This document shows positions 17,688 through 25,147 of a stretch of DNA of 64,000 nt, piece after piece. The stretch is taken from NCBI GenBank assembly GCA_900696575.1, contig CAADHD010000010.1:62001-126000 (forward strand). The letters run 5' to 3'. Numbering within the stretch: position 1 is the stretch's first letter; each line of letters begins with the position of its first letter. Made by a program: the position numbers and the translations under genes. The notes beneath the pieces are model-generated. The model did not search any database. It was not told the DNA's origin and saw only the letters and a list, made by a program, of their open reading frames with translations. This DNA is from an uncultured Bacteroidota bacterium. Its GTDB lineage: Bacteria > Bacteroidota > Bacteroidia > AKYH767-A > OLB10.

Positions 17688-19898
17688 ATGAAAATCATTT
17701 CTTCCCTTCTTTTTATTTTCATGATAAGCTCTGCAGTTTTTGGCCAGGAGGCAGATTCCGTTTCAAAGAAAGTTTCCCTTTCAACCGTTATTGTCTCAGC
17801 CAATAAAATGGAAGAGCCATCCAACTCTGTAGCTCAACAGGTTGAACTGATTTCATCAAAACAGATTGAACACATGGCAGCACCTTCCATGGCAGAAGTG
17901 CTGCAGTTTTCCGGGCATGTTAATGTTCAGAAAAGTCAGCAGGGAGGCGGCAGCCCCGTCATCCGCGGATTTGAAGCCAGCCGTGTATTGCTGGTAGTTG
18001 ACGGTGTAAGACTGAACAACCTGATTTACCGCAGCGGTCATTTGCAGAATGTGATTACTGTTGATCAATATGCGTTAGACAGAGCAGAGATACTTTTCGG
18101 TCCGTCATCTACAGTTTATGGAAGCGATGCTTTAGGAGGAGTAGTGCACATGATAACTAAACAGCCTAAGTTTAACAGCACGGATAAAAATCTTTTTGTT
18201 TCCGGAAATTCCCTGGTTCGTTATGCTACTGCCAACAATGAAAAAACCGGGCATGTTGACTTTAACATCGGCACAAAAAAGTTTGCTTCGCTCACCTCAT
18301 TTACCTACGGTGATTTTGACGATCTGAAGATGGGAAAACAAAAAGGCGTGATTGATTCGGTATTCGGCAAACGGTACTATTATGTGAAACGATTTAACAA
18401 TACTGATTCGCTCGTGTTGAATGATGATCCTTACCTTCAACGTTACAGCGGCTACCGGCAATACGATGCCTTGCAGAAGTTTTCTTTCCGGCAGAATGAT
18501 CATATAACACATACATTGAATCTTCAGATGTCCAATTCTTCCGATATACCGCGCTACGACAGGTTAACCGATAAAGGAGCAAATAACAGCGGATTGCGTT
18601 TTGCCGAATGGTATTACGGCCCGCAACTGCGTTCACTGGCTGCTTACGAATTAAACATTACCGGAATGACAGGTCCATTTAACCGCCTGAATGCCGGCAT
18701 CAGCCATCAGTACATTGAAGAAAGCCGCCACCAGCGCAGGTTTAACAATAACAATCTCGATAATCGCATTGAGAAAGTAAATGTAATGGGTTATCATCTC
18801 GATTTATACCGCATCAAAGCCGCGCATCAGTTGCGCATGGGTTTAGACGGGCAGTATAACACCGTGAAATCAACAGCCTTCCGCAGAAACATTGTAACCG
18901 GCCAGGAAGTGCCGTTGGATACGCGTTATCCCGATGGTGATAACATCATGCAGCATCATGCATTGTATGCCACTCACACCTGGTATCTGAATTCTAAATG
19001 GGTGGTTAATGACGGAATCCGTTTTCAGTATTCAACTTTGAAATCGGAATTTGTCAATAAAGATTTTTTTGCATTCCCTTTTAACAGAGCTGAACAAAAA
19101 AACACAGCCGCAACGGGTAATGCGGGAATTATTTTTCTGCCTGAACCCTCCTGGAAAATAAGTATGATGCTGTCTTCCGGTTTCCGTGTTCCTAATGTAG
19201 ATGATCTGGGTAAAGTGTTCGATTCCTCGCCCGGAACTGTCATCGTTCCCAACCCTGACATTAAACCTGAGCGTACTTACAATACCGATTTCGGAATCTC
19301 AAAAATTTTCAATGACAAGATTAAATGGGAGAACAATGCCTTTTATACCCTTTACCGCAATGCCATTGTAACCGATAAATTTACTTTTAACGGCAACGAC
19401 AGCATTGAATATAACGGAACACTGAGTGCTGTGTTTGCCAATCAGAATAAACGAGAAGCATTCATCATCGGCTTCTCTTCCCTCCTGATGGCTGACATAA
19501 GTAACCATTTTTCTTTCTCCGCTTCCGTTACTTACACCTACGCCCGCATACAGACCGATACCGGTAATGTTCCGCTTGATCATATTCCACCTGTGTATGG
19601 AAGAACAGAAGTGAGTTATACCTGCGGCCATCTCCGCATAAACCTTTCTGCCGATTACAACGGATGGAAAAAACTGAAAGACTATTACCTGAACGGTGAA
19701 GACAATGAACAGTACGCCACTCCCGAAGGCATGCCTGCATGGTATATTTTCAACCTGGGCGCTTCGTATCAATTCACCAAAAACTGGCAACTGCAGGCCG
19801 GATGCAACAACCTGCTCGATACGCAGTACCGCCATTTTGCTTCAGGAATAAATGCTGCAGGCCGGAGTATTTTTGCAGCGCTGAAGTTTACATGGTAA
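17688..19898 (+). CDS. TonB-dependent outer-membrane receptor
   Basis: 736 residues from the start MKIISSLLFIFMISSAVFGQ, a clear signal peptide. The open frame extends further upstream, but that part has no export signal and overlaps the divergent promoter. The plug domain (about 35-150) includes PVIRGFEASRVLLVVDGVRL and the GPSSTVYGSDALGG turn, followed by a 22-strand barrel with the NPDIKPERTYN signature and a C-terminal strand ending FTW. The plug resembles the haemoglobin/haem/siderophore receptor group, so iron or haem uptake is possible. The substrate cannot be decided here. There is no carboxypeptidase-like N-terminal extension as in SusC. Confidence 0.88.
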   Translation: MKIISSLLFIFMISSAVFGQEADSVSKKVSLSTVIVSANKMEEPSNSVAQQVELISSKQIEHMAAPSMAEVLQFSGHVNVQKSQQGGGSPVIRGFEASRVLLVVDGVRLNNLIYRSGHLQNVITVDQYALDRAEILFGPSSTVYGSDALGGVVHMITKQPKFNSTDKNLFVSGNSLVRYATANNEKTGHVDFNIGTKKFASLTSFTYGDFDDLKMGKQKGVIDSVFGKRYYYVKRFNNTDSLVLNDDPYLQRYSGYRQYDALQKFSFRQNDHITHTLNLQMSNSSDIPRYDRLTDKGANNSGLRFAEWYYGPQLRSLAAYELNITGMTGPFNRLNAGISHQYIEESRHQRRFNNNNLDNRIEKVNVMGYHLDLYRIKAAHQLRMGLDGQYNTVKSTAFRRNIVTGQEVPLDTRYPDGDNIMQHHALYATHTWYLNSKWVVNDGIRFQYSTLKSEFVNKDFFAFPFNRAEQKNTAATGNAGIIFLPEPSWKISMMLSSGFRVPNVDDLGKVFDSSPGTVIVPNPDIKPERTYNTDFGISKIFNDKIKWENNAFYTLYRNAIVTDKFTFNGNDSIEYNGTLSAVFANQNKREAFIIGFSSLLMADISNHFSFSASVTYTYARIQTDTGNVPLDHIPPVYGRTEVSYTCGHLRINLSADYNGWKKLKDYYLNGEDNEQYATPEGMPAWYIFNLGASYQFTKNWQLQAGCNNLLDTQYRHFASGINAAGRSIFAALKFTW

Positions 19899-20038
19899 AG
19901 ACAAGAAAAAATTTTCTGTTGATGATGCTGCTTTTGATAATGCTCTCATCCTGCGCCATCTTCAAAAAGAAATGCGATTGCCCTAAGGTGGGGAAGGTAA
20001 ATTCAGAGCAGAAATTAGCGAATACGAATTGCCAGTAA
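19892..20038 (+). CDS. Small lipoprotein overlapping TonB receptor end
   Basis: 48 residues. The start ATG overlaps the receptor stop by 7 bases, which suggests translational coupling. The sequence is a short basic n-region, a hydrophobic stretch LLMMLLLIMLSSC with lipobox, then a small Cys/Lys-rich tail (AIFKKKCDCPKVGKV). It may be an accessory lipoprotein of the receptor; this is inferred from position only. Confidence 0.6.
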   Translation: MVKTRKNFLLMMLLLIMLSSCAIFKKKCDCPKVGKVNSEQKLANTNCQ

Positions 20039-20101
20039 GTGTGGATTCGTGCCTTTTTTCACCACACAGATCTTGTAGGTTCAAACATTAACCTTTTCCT
20101 T

Positions 20102-20374
20102 TCAATCCACCTTATCATGTATAAAATCGCCCGATGCTTTAGGCTTGAAATAGGTGAGTTTAATAGCGCGGGCTTTGTTGCGGAACAGCGGAGGAACCGA
20201 CAATAATGCTTTCTCATGGCTGTCGGCCTCTACAAATGCATAGGCATGATGATCGTTGTCGTAACAACCCCACTCAAAGTGAGTGAAAAACGATGCATGA
20301 AACTCTCGGAACTGCTTAACGGTATGGCGGCAGTCTTCGGCTGTATGTTCGGAGATGATAAGGTAGCGATCCAT
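20102..20374 (-). CDS. Conserved small protein, function unknown
   Basis: 90 residues from MDRYLIISEHTAEDC. The predicted alternation of strands and helices, with AYAFVEADSHEKALLSVPP late in the chain, resembles small ferredoxin-like alpha/beta proteins. A cysteine (DCRH) and several His/Asp residues are present but form no known motif. There is no signal peptide. The frame opens 15 codons earlier, but those residues look non-coding. Confidence 0.55.
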   Translation of the reverse strand: MDRYLIISEHTAEDCRHTVKQFREFHASFFTHFEWGCYDNDHHAYAFVEADSHEKALLSVPPLFRNKARAIKLTYFKPKASGDFIHDKVD

Positions 20375-20440
20375 AAGATGATTTTTAAAATGTAAAAGTA
20401 GGGAACATCTACAAATCAATACGAAGGTACGAATTACGTA

Positions 20441-20475
20441 GTGCGCTGGCGCCCTTCAGGGCTACGGGTGCGTGT
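20441..20475 (-). repeat. REP-like palindrome, copy D
   Basis: Read on the minus strand: ACCCGTAGCCCTGAAGGG followed by CGCCAGCGCAC, the most symmetrical copy (core GCCCTGAAGGGC). It lies in the 221-bp spacer before the sensor kinase gene, which otherwise holds only an upstream near -7 box (TACCTTAG, 20569-20576). Confidence 0.6.
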
Positions 20476-20595
20476 TGGAACATTTGCTTGTAGCGAATCC
20501 ACCGGAAGCGGACAAGTTGTACGAATAGTTTAGTGAGTTGAGTATTATATCATCTCAATTATTCAAATTACCTTAGCCCTGCTTTTCTAAAAAAA

Positions 20596-22020
20596 ATGAA
20601 TGCCCCTTCCATAGATGATTTAAGACAGGTGATTGCATTGCGCGGTTTACCTGATGAGCATTTGCAATGGATATTGGAAAAGGCAGAATATGCAGAGTTT
20701 GAAGACGGTGCTGAGATGACACGCACCGGAGATGAAATTGATTCGCTGATGCTCGTAGTGGAGGGACGGGCTAAATTTTATCTGGATGTAAACGGAAAGC
20801 TCGTATCATATCACACTTTTGAAAATGATGAAAGCACAGGCGGAACCGCAGGATTATTACCTTATTCGCGTATGAAAAGCTCCCCCGGATTTGCTTATGC
20901 GGAAGGGAAGATAAGAGTTTACAAGCTGCATAAAAAGTATTTTCAGGAACTGGAACAACTCAGCCCCGAATTAATACAACGGCTTATCGGTTATATGACG
21001 GAACGGGCAAGATACTTTGCCACCCAACAGTTGCAGCATGAGAAAGTAAATGCCTTAGGACAATTAGCAGCCGGCATAGCGCATGAATTGAATAATCCCG
21101 CTGCAGCTATTAACCGTATTGCTTCAGAACTGAATAAACGATTGCGCTGCAATTATGAATTTACGGAAAGAATGCTGCTTGATAATGTTACCGCCCCGCA
21201 GATTAAAGAAATTGTCAAGTTAGTAGATGAAAAACAAAAGCAAACCGGAAATGTGAAACTTTCTCCGCTTAAAAGAATCGAACTGGAAGATACGTTGATT
21301 GACTGGATGCAGCAAAACGGCATGGAAGCAAAACCCTCCATAGCCGAAACTTTTGCAGGGTCTGGTTATACAACCGATGACCTTGAAATAATTAAGACCA
21401 TTGCCGGAGAAAAAGCCATGAAGAACCTTATTAACTGGCTTGAAAACTTAGTGGTATCGCAATCGGTGATTAAAGATCTGGATGAAGCCTCTTCGCGTAT
21501 TTCAACTTTGGTAGGTGCCATCCGCTCCCATGTTCACATGGACCGCACGAATGAAAAACAACCGACCGACATTCATACCGACATTGAAAATACATTGACG
21601 CTGCTTGGTCATAAACTGAGAGCGAAAAATATCAAGGTGATAAAAAATTTTTTACCCGATTTTCCGCAAGTGCCGGTTCATGTTGGCGAAATGAATCAGG
21701 TATGGACCAACCTGATTGATAATGCCATTCAGGCTATGAGCAATAAAGGCGAACTGACCATTGAAACCTGCCTTGATAACCACTTTGCAAGGATTAAGGT
21801 GATTGATAACGGACATGGCATACCCAAAGAAATTCAGTCAAAAATTTTTGACCCTTTTTTCACCACTAAAAAAATGGGAGAAGGAACAGGCATCGGGCTT
21901 GATTTGGTCAGAAGAATTATAACGCGCCACAACGGTGAAATAAAACTTAGGAGCGAACCGGGCAAAACGGAGTTCGCTATCTGCCTTCCGCTTGCTTCAT
22001 CTGAAAATAAAACGTCATGA
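20596..22020 (+). CDS. Sensor histidine kinase with cyclic-nucleotide-binding domain
   Basis: 474 residues, no membrane segment, so a cytoplasmic sensor. Residues about 15-135 form a Crp-like cNMP-binding domain (DGAEMTRTGDEIDSLMLVVEG). The dimerisation/phosphoacceptor box ALGQLAAGIAHELNNP has His163. The ATPase domain (about 335-470) has the N box NLIDNAIQAM, G1 DNGHGIP, F box FDPFFTTK and G2 GTGIGLDLV. The stop overlaps the next gene by four bases (ATGA), so kinase and response-regulator fusion are co-translated. Two adenylate cyclases are encoded 16 kb away, but a link to them is only a guess. Confidence 0.9.
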   Translation: MNAPSIDDLRQVIALRGLPDEHLQWILEKAEYAEFEDGAEMTRTGDEIDSLMLVVEGRAKFYLDVNGKLVSYHTFENDESTGGTAGLLPYSRMKSSPGFAYAEGKIRVYKLHKKYFQELEQLSPELIQRLIGYMTERARYFATQQLQHEKVNALGQLAAGIAHELNNPAAAINRIASELNKRLRCNYEFTERMLLDNVTAPQIKEIVKLVDEKQKQTGNVKLSPLKRIELEDTLIDWMQQNGMEAKPSIAETFAGSGYTTDDLEIIKTIAGEKAMKNLINWLENLVVSQSVIKDLDEASSRISTLVGAIRSHVHMDRTNEKQPTDIHTDIENTLTLLGHKLRAKNIKVIKNFLPDFPQVPVHVGEMNQVWTNLIDNAIQAMSNKGELTIETCLDNHFARIKVIDNGHGIPKEIQSKIFDPFFTTKKMGEGTGIGLDLVRRIITRHNGEIKLRSEPGKTEFAICLPLASSENKTS

Positions 22021-23678
22021 AACTTCCGTTTATCCTTATGGTGGATGATGATGCACAGGTGCTGGGCGCCATACAGCGCGATATGCGCAGCCGTTACCGG
22101 AATGATTACCGCCTTGCAGCTACGGCATCGGTCAATGAAGCCATTGAATTGCTGAAAGATTTAAAATTGAAAGGCGAAGTTGTGGCATTGATTATTTCTG
22201 ACCAGCGCATGCCCGAAATGGAAGGCGTTGATTTTCTCGAAATCGCCAAAGGAATTTTTCCTGAAACCAAACGAGTGCTGCTTACAGCTTATTCCGATAT
22301 AGAAGCTGCCATCAAAGCCATCAATACGGTTAACCTTAATTACTACCTGCTTAAGCCATGGCATCCACCCGAAGAAAAGCTGTATCCTGTTACAGATGAT
22401 TTATTGGATGAATGGCATGCATCTTTTAAACCCGATCATGAGGGAATCAAAGTAATCGGGTTTCAGTGGTCTCCCAAATCGCATAAGCTGAAAGAATTTT
22501 TATCGGGCAATCTTGTTCCTTATATATGGATAGATGCAGAAGAACATGAGGAAGCGAAGAAGCTGATGACCAGTGCCAACAGTTCGCACGATGAACTGCC
22601 ACTAGTGGTTTTGAAGGATGGAGTTGCTTTGAAAGACCCTTCGTTAATTGATGTTGCATCGAAGATCGGATTGCAGCAGAAACCAAAACAGGAAATGTAT
22701 GATGTGGCCATCATTGGTGCAGGCCCTGCAGGGCTGGCTGCTTCGGTTTACGGCTCCTGCGAAGGTTTGAAAACATTACTGATTGAACGCAGCAACCCGG
22801 GTGGTCAGGCAAGCAGCAGCACACGCATTGAAAATTATCTTGGGTTTCCGGCAGGTTTGTCAGGTGCCGAACTTTCGCGCAGGGCCATTGCTCAGACATT
22901 GCGCTTCGGCACCGAAATGCTGACTCCGCAAAGCGTGAACTCTATAAAAGTGAAAGACGGATACAAGATTATTGAAATGGAAGATGGCTCGGTGGCTCAC
23001 AGCAAAACAGTAGTGATCTCAACCGGGGTGGCATACAACAAACTGCCTGTTGAAGGGCTTGACAAATTTACCGGTGCCGGTGTGTATTACGGTTCGGCAT
23101 CTATAGAGGCACATGCCTGCCGAAATGAAACAGTGTTTATTGTAGGCGGAGGAAACTCGGCCTGCCAGGCAGCATTGGGTTTATGTCATATAGCCAAAGA
23201 GATTCACCTCGTCATCAGGCGTGAATCGCTTAAGCAAACGGCTGCCGATTATTTAGTGCGCAACCTTGCCAAAACGCCCAACATTTTTGTGCATGGCAGC
23301 ACAGAGTTGATTGGTACAACAGGCGATAAAGTGCTGGAAAGCATTACACTTAAAAATGCAGCCACCGGAGAAGAACAATCCGTTCCTGCCAAAGTACTGT
23401 TCATTTACATAGGTGCCACACCGGGTACGCAATGGCTTAACAACATAGTACTGAAAGATGAGAAGGGCTACATCATCACAGGCCGGGAACTGATGAAACT
23501 GAAAAATTTTCACACCTTCTGGAAGTTGGAACGCCAGCCCTATTTGCCCGAAGCCAGCGTACCGGGAATTTTTGCATCGGGCGATGTACGCTATACCGCC
23601 CTTACCGGTATCTCTTCAGCCGTTGGCGAAGGAGCAATGGCTATCCGTTTTGTGAGGAAGTATTTGATGGAAAATTAA
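22017..23678 (+). CDS. Response regulator fused to thioredoxin-like and thioredoxin-reductase-like domains
   Basis: 553 residues. The receiver domain (1-125) has acidic pocket D10-D12, phosphoacceptor Asp62 (SDQRMPEMEG), Thr90 and Lys113. Residues about 144-220 form a thioredoxin/glutaredoxin-like fold in which the CxxC position reads S152-P-K-S155. Residues about 226-553 are a low-molecular-weight thioredoxin-reductase-like flavoprotein with FAD motif GAGPAG (234-239), NAD(P) motif GGGNSA (377-382) and a C-terminal FAD motif (ASGDVRYTALTGISSAVGEGA). The site normally holding the redox CATC reads G359-SAS, so the catalytic disulfide is absent. Electron flow to a thiol therefore seems unlikely; a phosphorylation-controlled FAD/NAD(P)H sensor or oxidase is an inference. 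Confidence 0.9.
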   Translation: MKLPFILMVDDDAQVLGAIQRDMRSRYRNDYRLAATASVNEAIELLKDLKLKGEVVALIISDQRMPEMEGVDFLEIAKGIFPETKRVLLTAYSDIEAAIKAINTVNLNYYLLKPWHPPEEKLYPVTDDLLDEWHASFKPDHEGIKVIGFQWSPKSHKLKEFLSGNLVPYIWIDAEEHEEAKKLMTSANSSHDELPLVVLKDGVALKDPSLIDVASKIGLQQKPKQEMYDVAIIGAGPAGLAASVYGSCEGLKTLLIERSNPGGQASSSTRIENYLGFPAGLSGAELSRRAIAQTLRFGTEMLTPQSVNSIKVKDGYKIIEMEDGSVAHSKTVVISTGVAYNKLPVEGLDKFTGAGVYYGSASIEAHACRNETVFIVGGGNSACQAALGLCHIAKEIHLVIRRESLKQTAADYLVRNLAKTPNIFVHGSTELIGTTGDKVLESITLKNAATGEEQSVPAKVLFIYIGATPGTQWLNNIVLKDEKGYIITGRELMKLKNFHTFWKLERQPYLPEASVPGIFASGDVRYTALTGISSAVGEGAMAIRFVRKYLMEN

Positions 23679-23702
23679 ATATCTGCCCGTAGTTGTTCCT
23701 AT

Positions 23703-23848
23703 ACCAACCGCCATCAGCTTTTTCTCTGTGGCTCTCTGTGCTCTCTGTGGTTATTCCTTTTCCGTAACCGGTGTCTGCCACCAACCACTATCCGTTTTTC
23801 TCTGTGACTAACTGTGCTCTCTGTGGTTATTTCTTTCCGAAACGGATA
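23703..23848. repeat. Two tandem copies of a ~78-bp CTCTGTG-rich repeat
   Basis: Unit 1 (23703-23780) and unit 2 (23781-23848) both run ACCAACCrCyATC, TTTTTCTCTGTG, CTGTGCTCTCTGTGGTTATT and TCCGwAAC. Each unit also contains internal CTCTGTG repeats. The stretch fills the 172-bp spacer between two convergent genes and has no open frame of interest. Confidence 0.75.
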
Positions 23849-23850
23849 TT

Positions 23851-24627
23851 CTAACTTCTCCCTAAAAACGCCCTTACTCTTTCTTCCAGCCACTGCGCAT
23901 TGTCGGCATGAATCCAGTGGCCGGCAGCAGGCGCAGTCAGAATTTCTGATTTAGGAAACAGTTTTCTAATCCCGGAAAAATGTTCTTCTCTCACATAATC
24001 TGATTTTTCTCCGCGAATGAAAAGGGCCGGATTCCCGAATGGTGTTTCCGAATCAATCGCTTCACCGATTTTTTCAATTTCTTTTTCCAGCACATTCAGA
24101 TTAAAGCGCCACGCGAAATGGTTATCATCCTTACGGTAAAGACCTTTCAGTAAAAACTGGCGTGTATCTTCCTGTTTTATTTTTTCTGAGAGAATAGTGT
24201 TTGCTTCGTTTCGCGAAGTGAGTGCATTAAAATTAATGCTTTTCAGCGCTGCAATAATTTCAGCATGTAAAACAGGATATGCCAAAGGAGCAATATCAAG
24301 CACAATAAGTTTATCAATCCAATCAGGAAAATCAAGCGCTGTGCGCATAGCAGTTTTTCCTCCCATGCTGTGCCCCATTAATGCTACCGGTTTCTTTATT
24401 TCATCGCGGATGAGCTTCGCCACATCCTCAGCCATTGATTTATAGTTATGTTCCGGATGATGGGGCGACCGGCCATGATTGCGCAGGTCAACCGTGTAAA
24501 CTTCAACATTATTCTCAGCCATACGCAAAGCAAAGCTCTGCCAGTTGTCTGATGAGCCGAACAATCCGTGGAGAATCACTAACGGATTGCCTTCACCAAT
24601 CTTTCTGTAATGAAGCTCAACAGCCAT
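23851..24627 (-). CDS. Alpha/beta hydrolase, YbfF-like esterase
   Basis: 258 residues, cytoplasmic. It has the oxyanion-hole HGLFGSSDNW, the nucleophile elbow GHSMGGKTA, and a late catalytic His in AAGHWIHAD. The opening and the DLRNHGRSPH segment fit the YbfF branch of esterases, which hydrolyse short acyl esters and thioesters. The true substrate is unknown. It is divergent from the GNAT gene, with about 26 bases between starts. Confidence 0.85.
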   Translation of the reverse strand: MAVELHYRKIGEGNPLVILHGLFGSSDNWQSFALRMAENNVEVYTVDLRNHGRSPHHPEHNYKSMAEDVAKLIRDEIKKPVALMGHSMGGKTAMRTALDFPDWIDKLIVLDIAPLAYPVLHAEIIAALKSINFNALTSRNEANTILSEKIKQEDTRQFLLKGLYRKDDNHFAWRFNLNVLEKEIEKIGEAIDSETPFGNPALFIRGEKSDYVREEHFSGIRKLFPKSEILTAPAAGHWIHADNAQWLEERVRAFLGRS

Positions 24628-24640
24628 GTTTTATTTTCGC

Positions 24641-24648
24641 CAAAAATA
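24641..24648 (-). promoter_or_regulatory. Candidate -7 box for esterase gene
   Basis: The minus strand reads TATTTTTG (TAnnTTTG), 14 bases before the esterase ATG, implying a very short leader. Confidence 0.35.
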
Positions 24649-24653
24649 GAAGT

Positions 24654-25136
24654 ATGCACATCAAGATTCGCCAGGGAAGGCCGGAAGATATTCCCGCTGT
24701 TTATGCATTGGTGAAGGAATTAGCCGAATATGAAAAAGCGCCTGAAGCCGTTACTAATTCAGTAGAAAGAATGACCGAAGATGCTTTCGGAAAAGATCCA
24801 TGTTACTTTTTATTAGTTGCCGAAAGTGATACAGAGATACTGGGAATGGCCATTTACTTTGTGAAGTATTCCACATGGAAAGGAAAAGGAATTTATTTAG
24901 ATGATATTGTTGTTTCTGAAAAGCACCGCAGAAAAGGAATCGGCAAACTGTTATTTGATGAAGTGGTTCGCGAAGCAGCACGCCTGGATGCACATATTCT
25001 GCACTGGCAGGTACTCGACTGGAACACTCCGGCCATTGAGTTCTATAAAAAATACAATTGCAGTTTTGAAAGTGAGTGGATAGACTGCAAACTGCATCGC
25101 GAACAGCTTTTACAATTCAACCAACCATCATTCTGA
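24654..25136 (+). CDS. GNAT family N-acetyltransferase (diamine acetyltransferase-like)
   Basis: 160 residues from MHIKIRQGRPEDIPAVYAL. The frame opens further upstream, but that part overlaps the divergent esterase gene. It has the acetyl-CoA binding motif EKHRRKGIGKLLFDE and the late VLDWNTPAIEFYKKYN segment. Together with YLDDIVVSEKHRRKGIG, these are typical of the spermidine/spermine (SSAT-like) branch. It probably acetylates a small amine. The next gene starts 11 bases after its stop. Confidence 0.88.
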   Translation: MHIKIRQGRPEDIPAVYALVKELAEYEKAPEAVTNSVERMTEDAFGKDPCYFLLVAESDTEILGMAIYFVKYSTWKGKGIYLDDIVVSEKHRRKGIGKLLFDEVVREAARLDAHILHWQVLDWNTPAIEFYKKYNCSFESEWIDCKLHREQLLQFNQPSF

Positions 25137-25147
25137 AACAAATTCAA

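Noticed and set aside
24435-24653. Upstream extension of the GNAT protein
   Set aside because: It overlaps the opposite-strand esterase start and adds no GNAT-like sequence.
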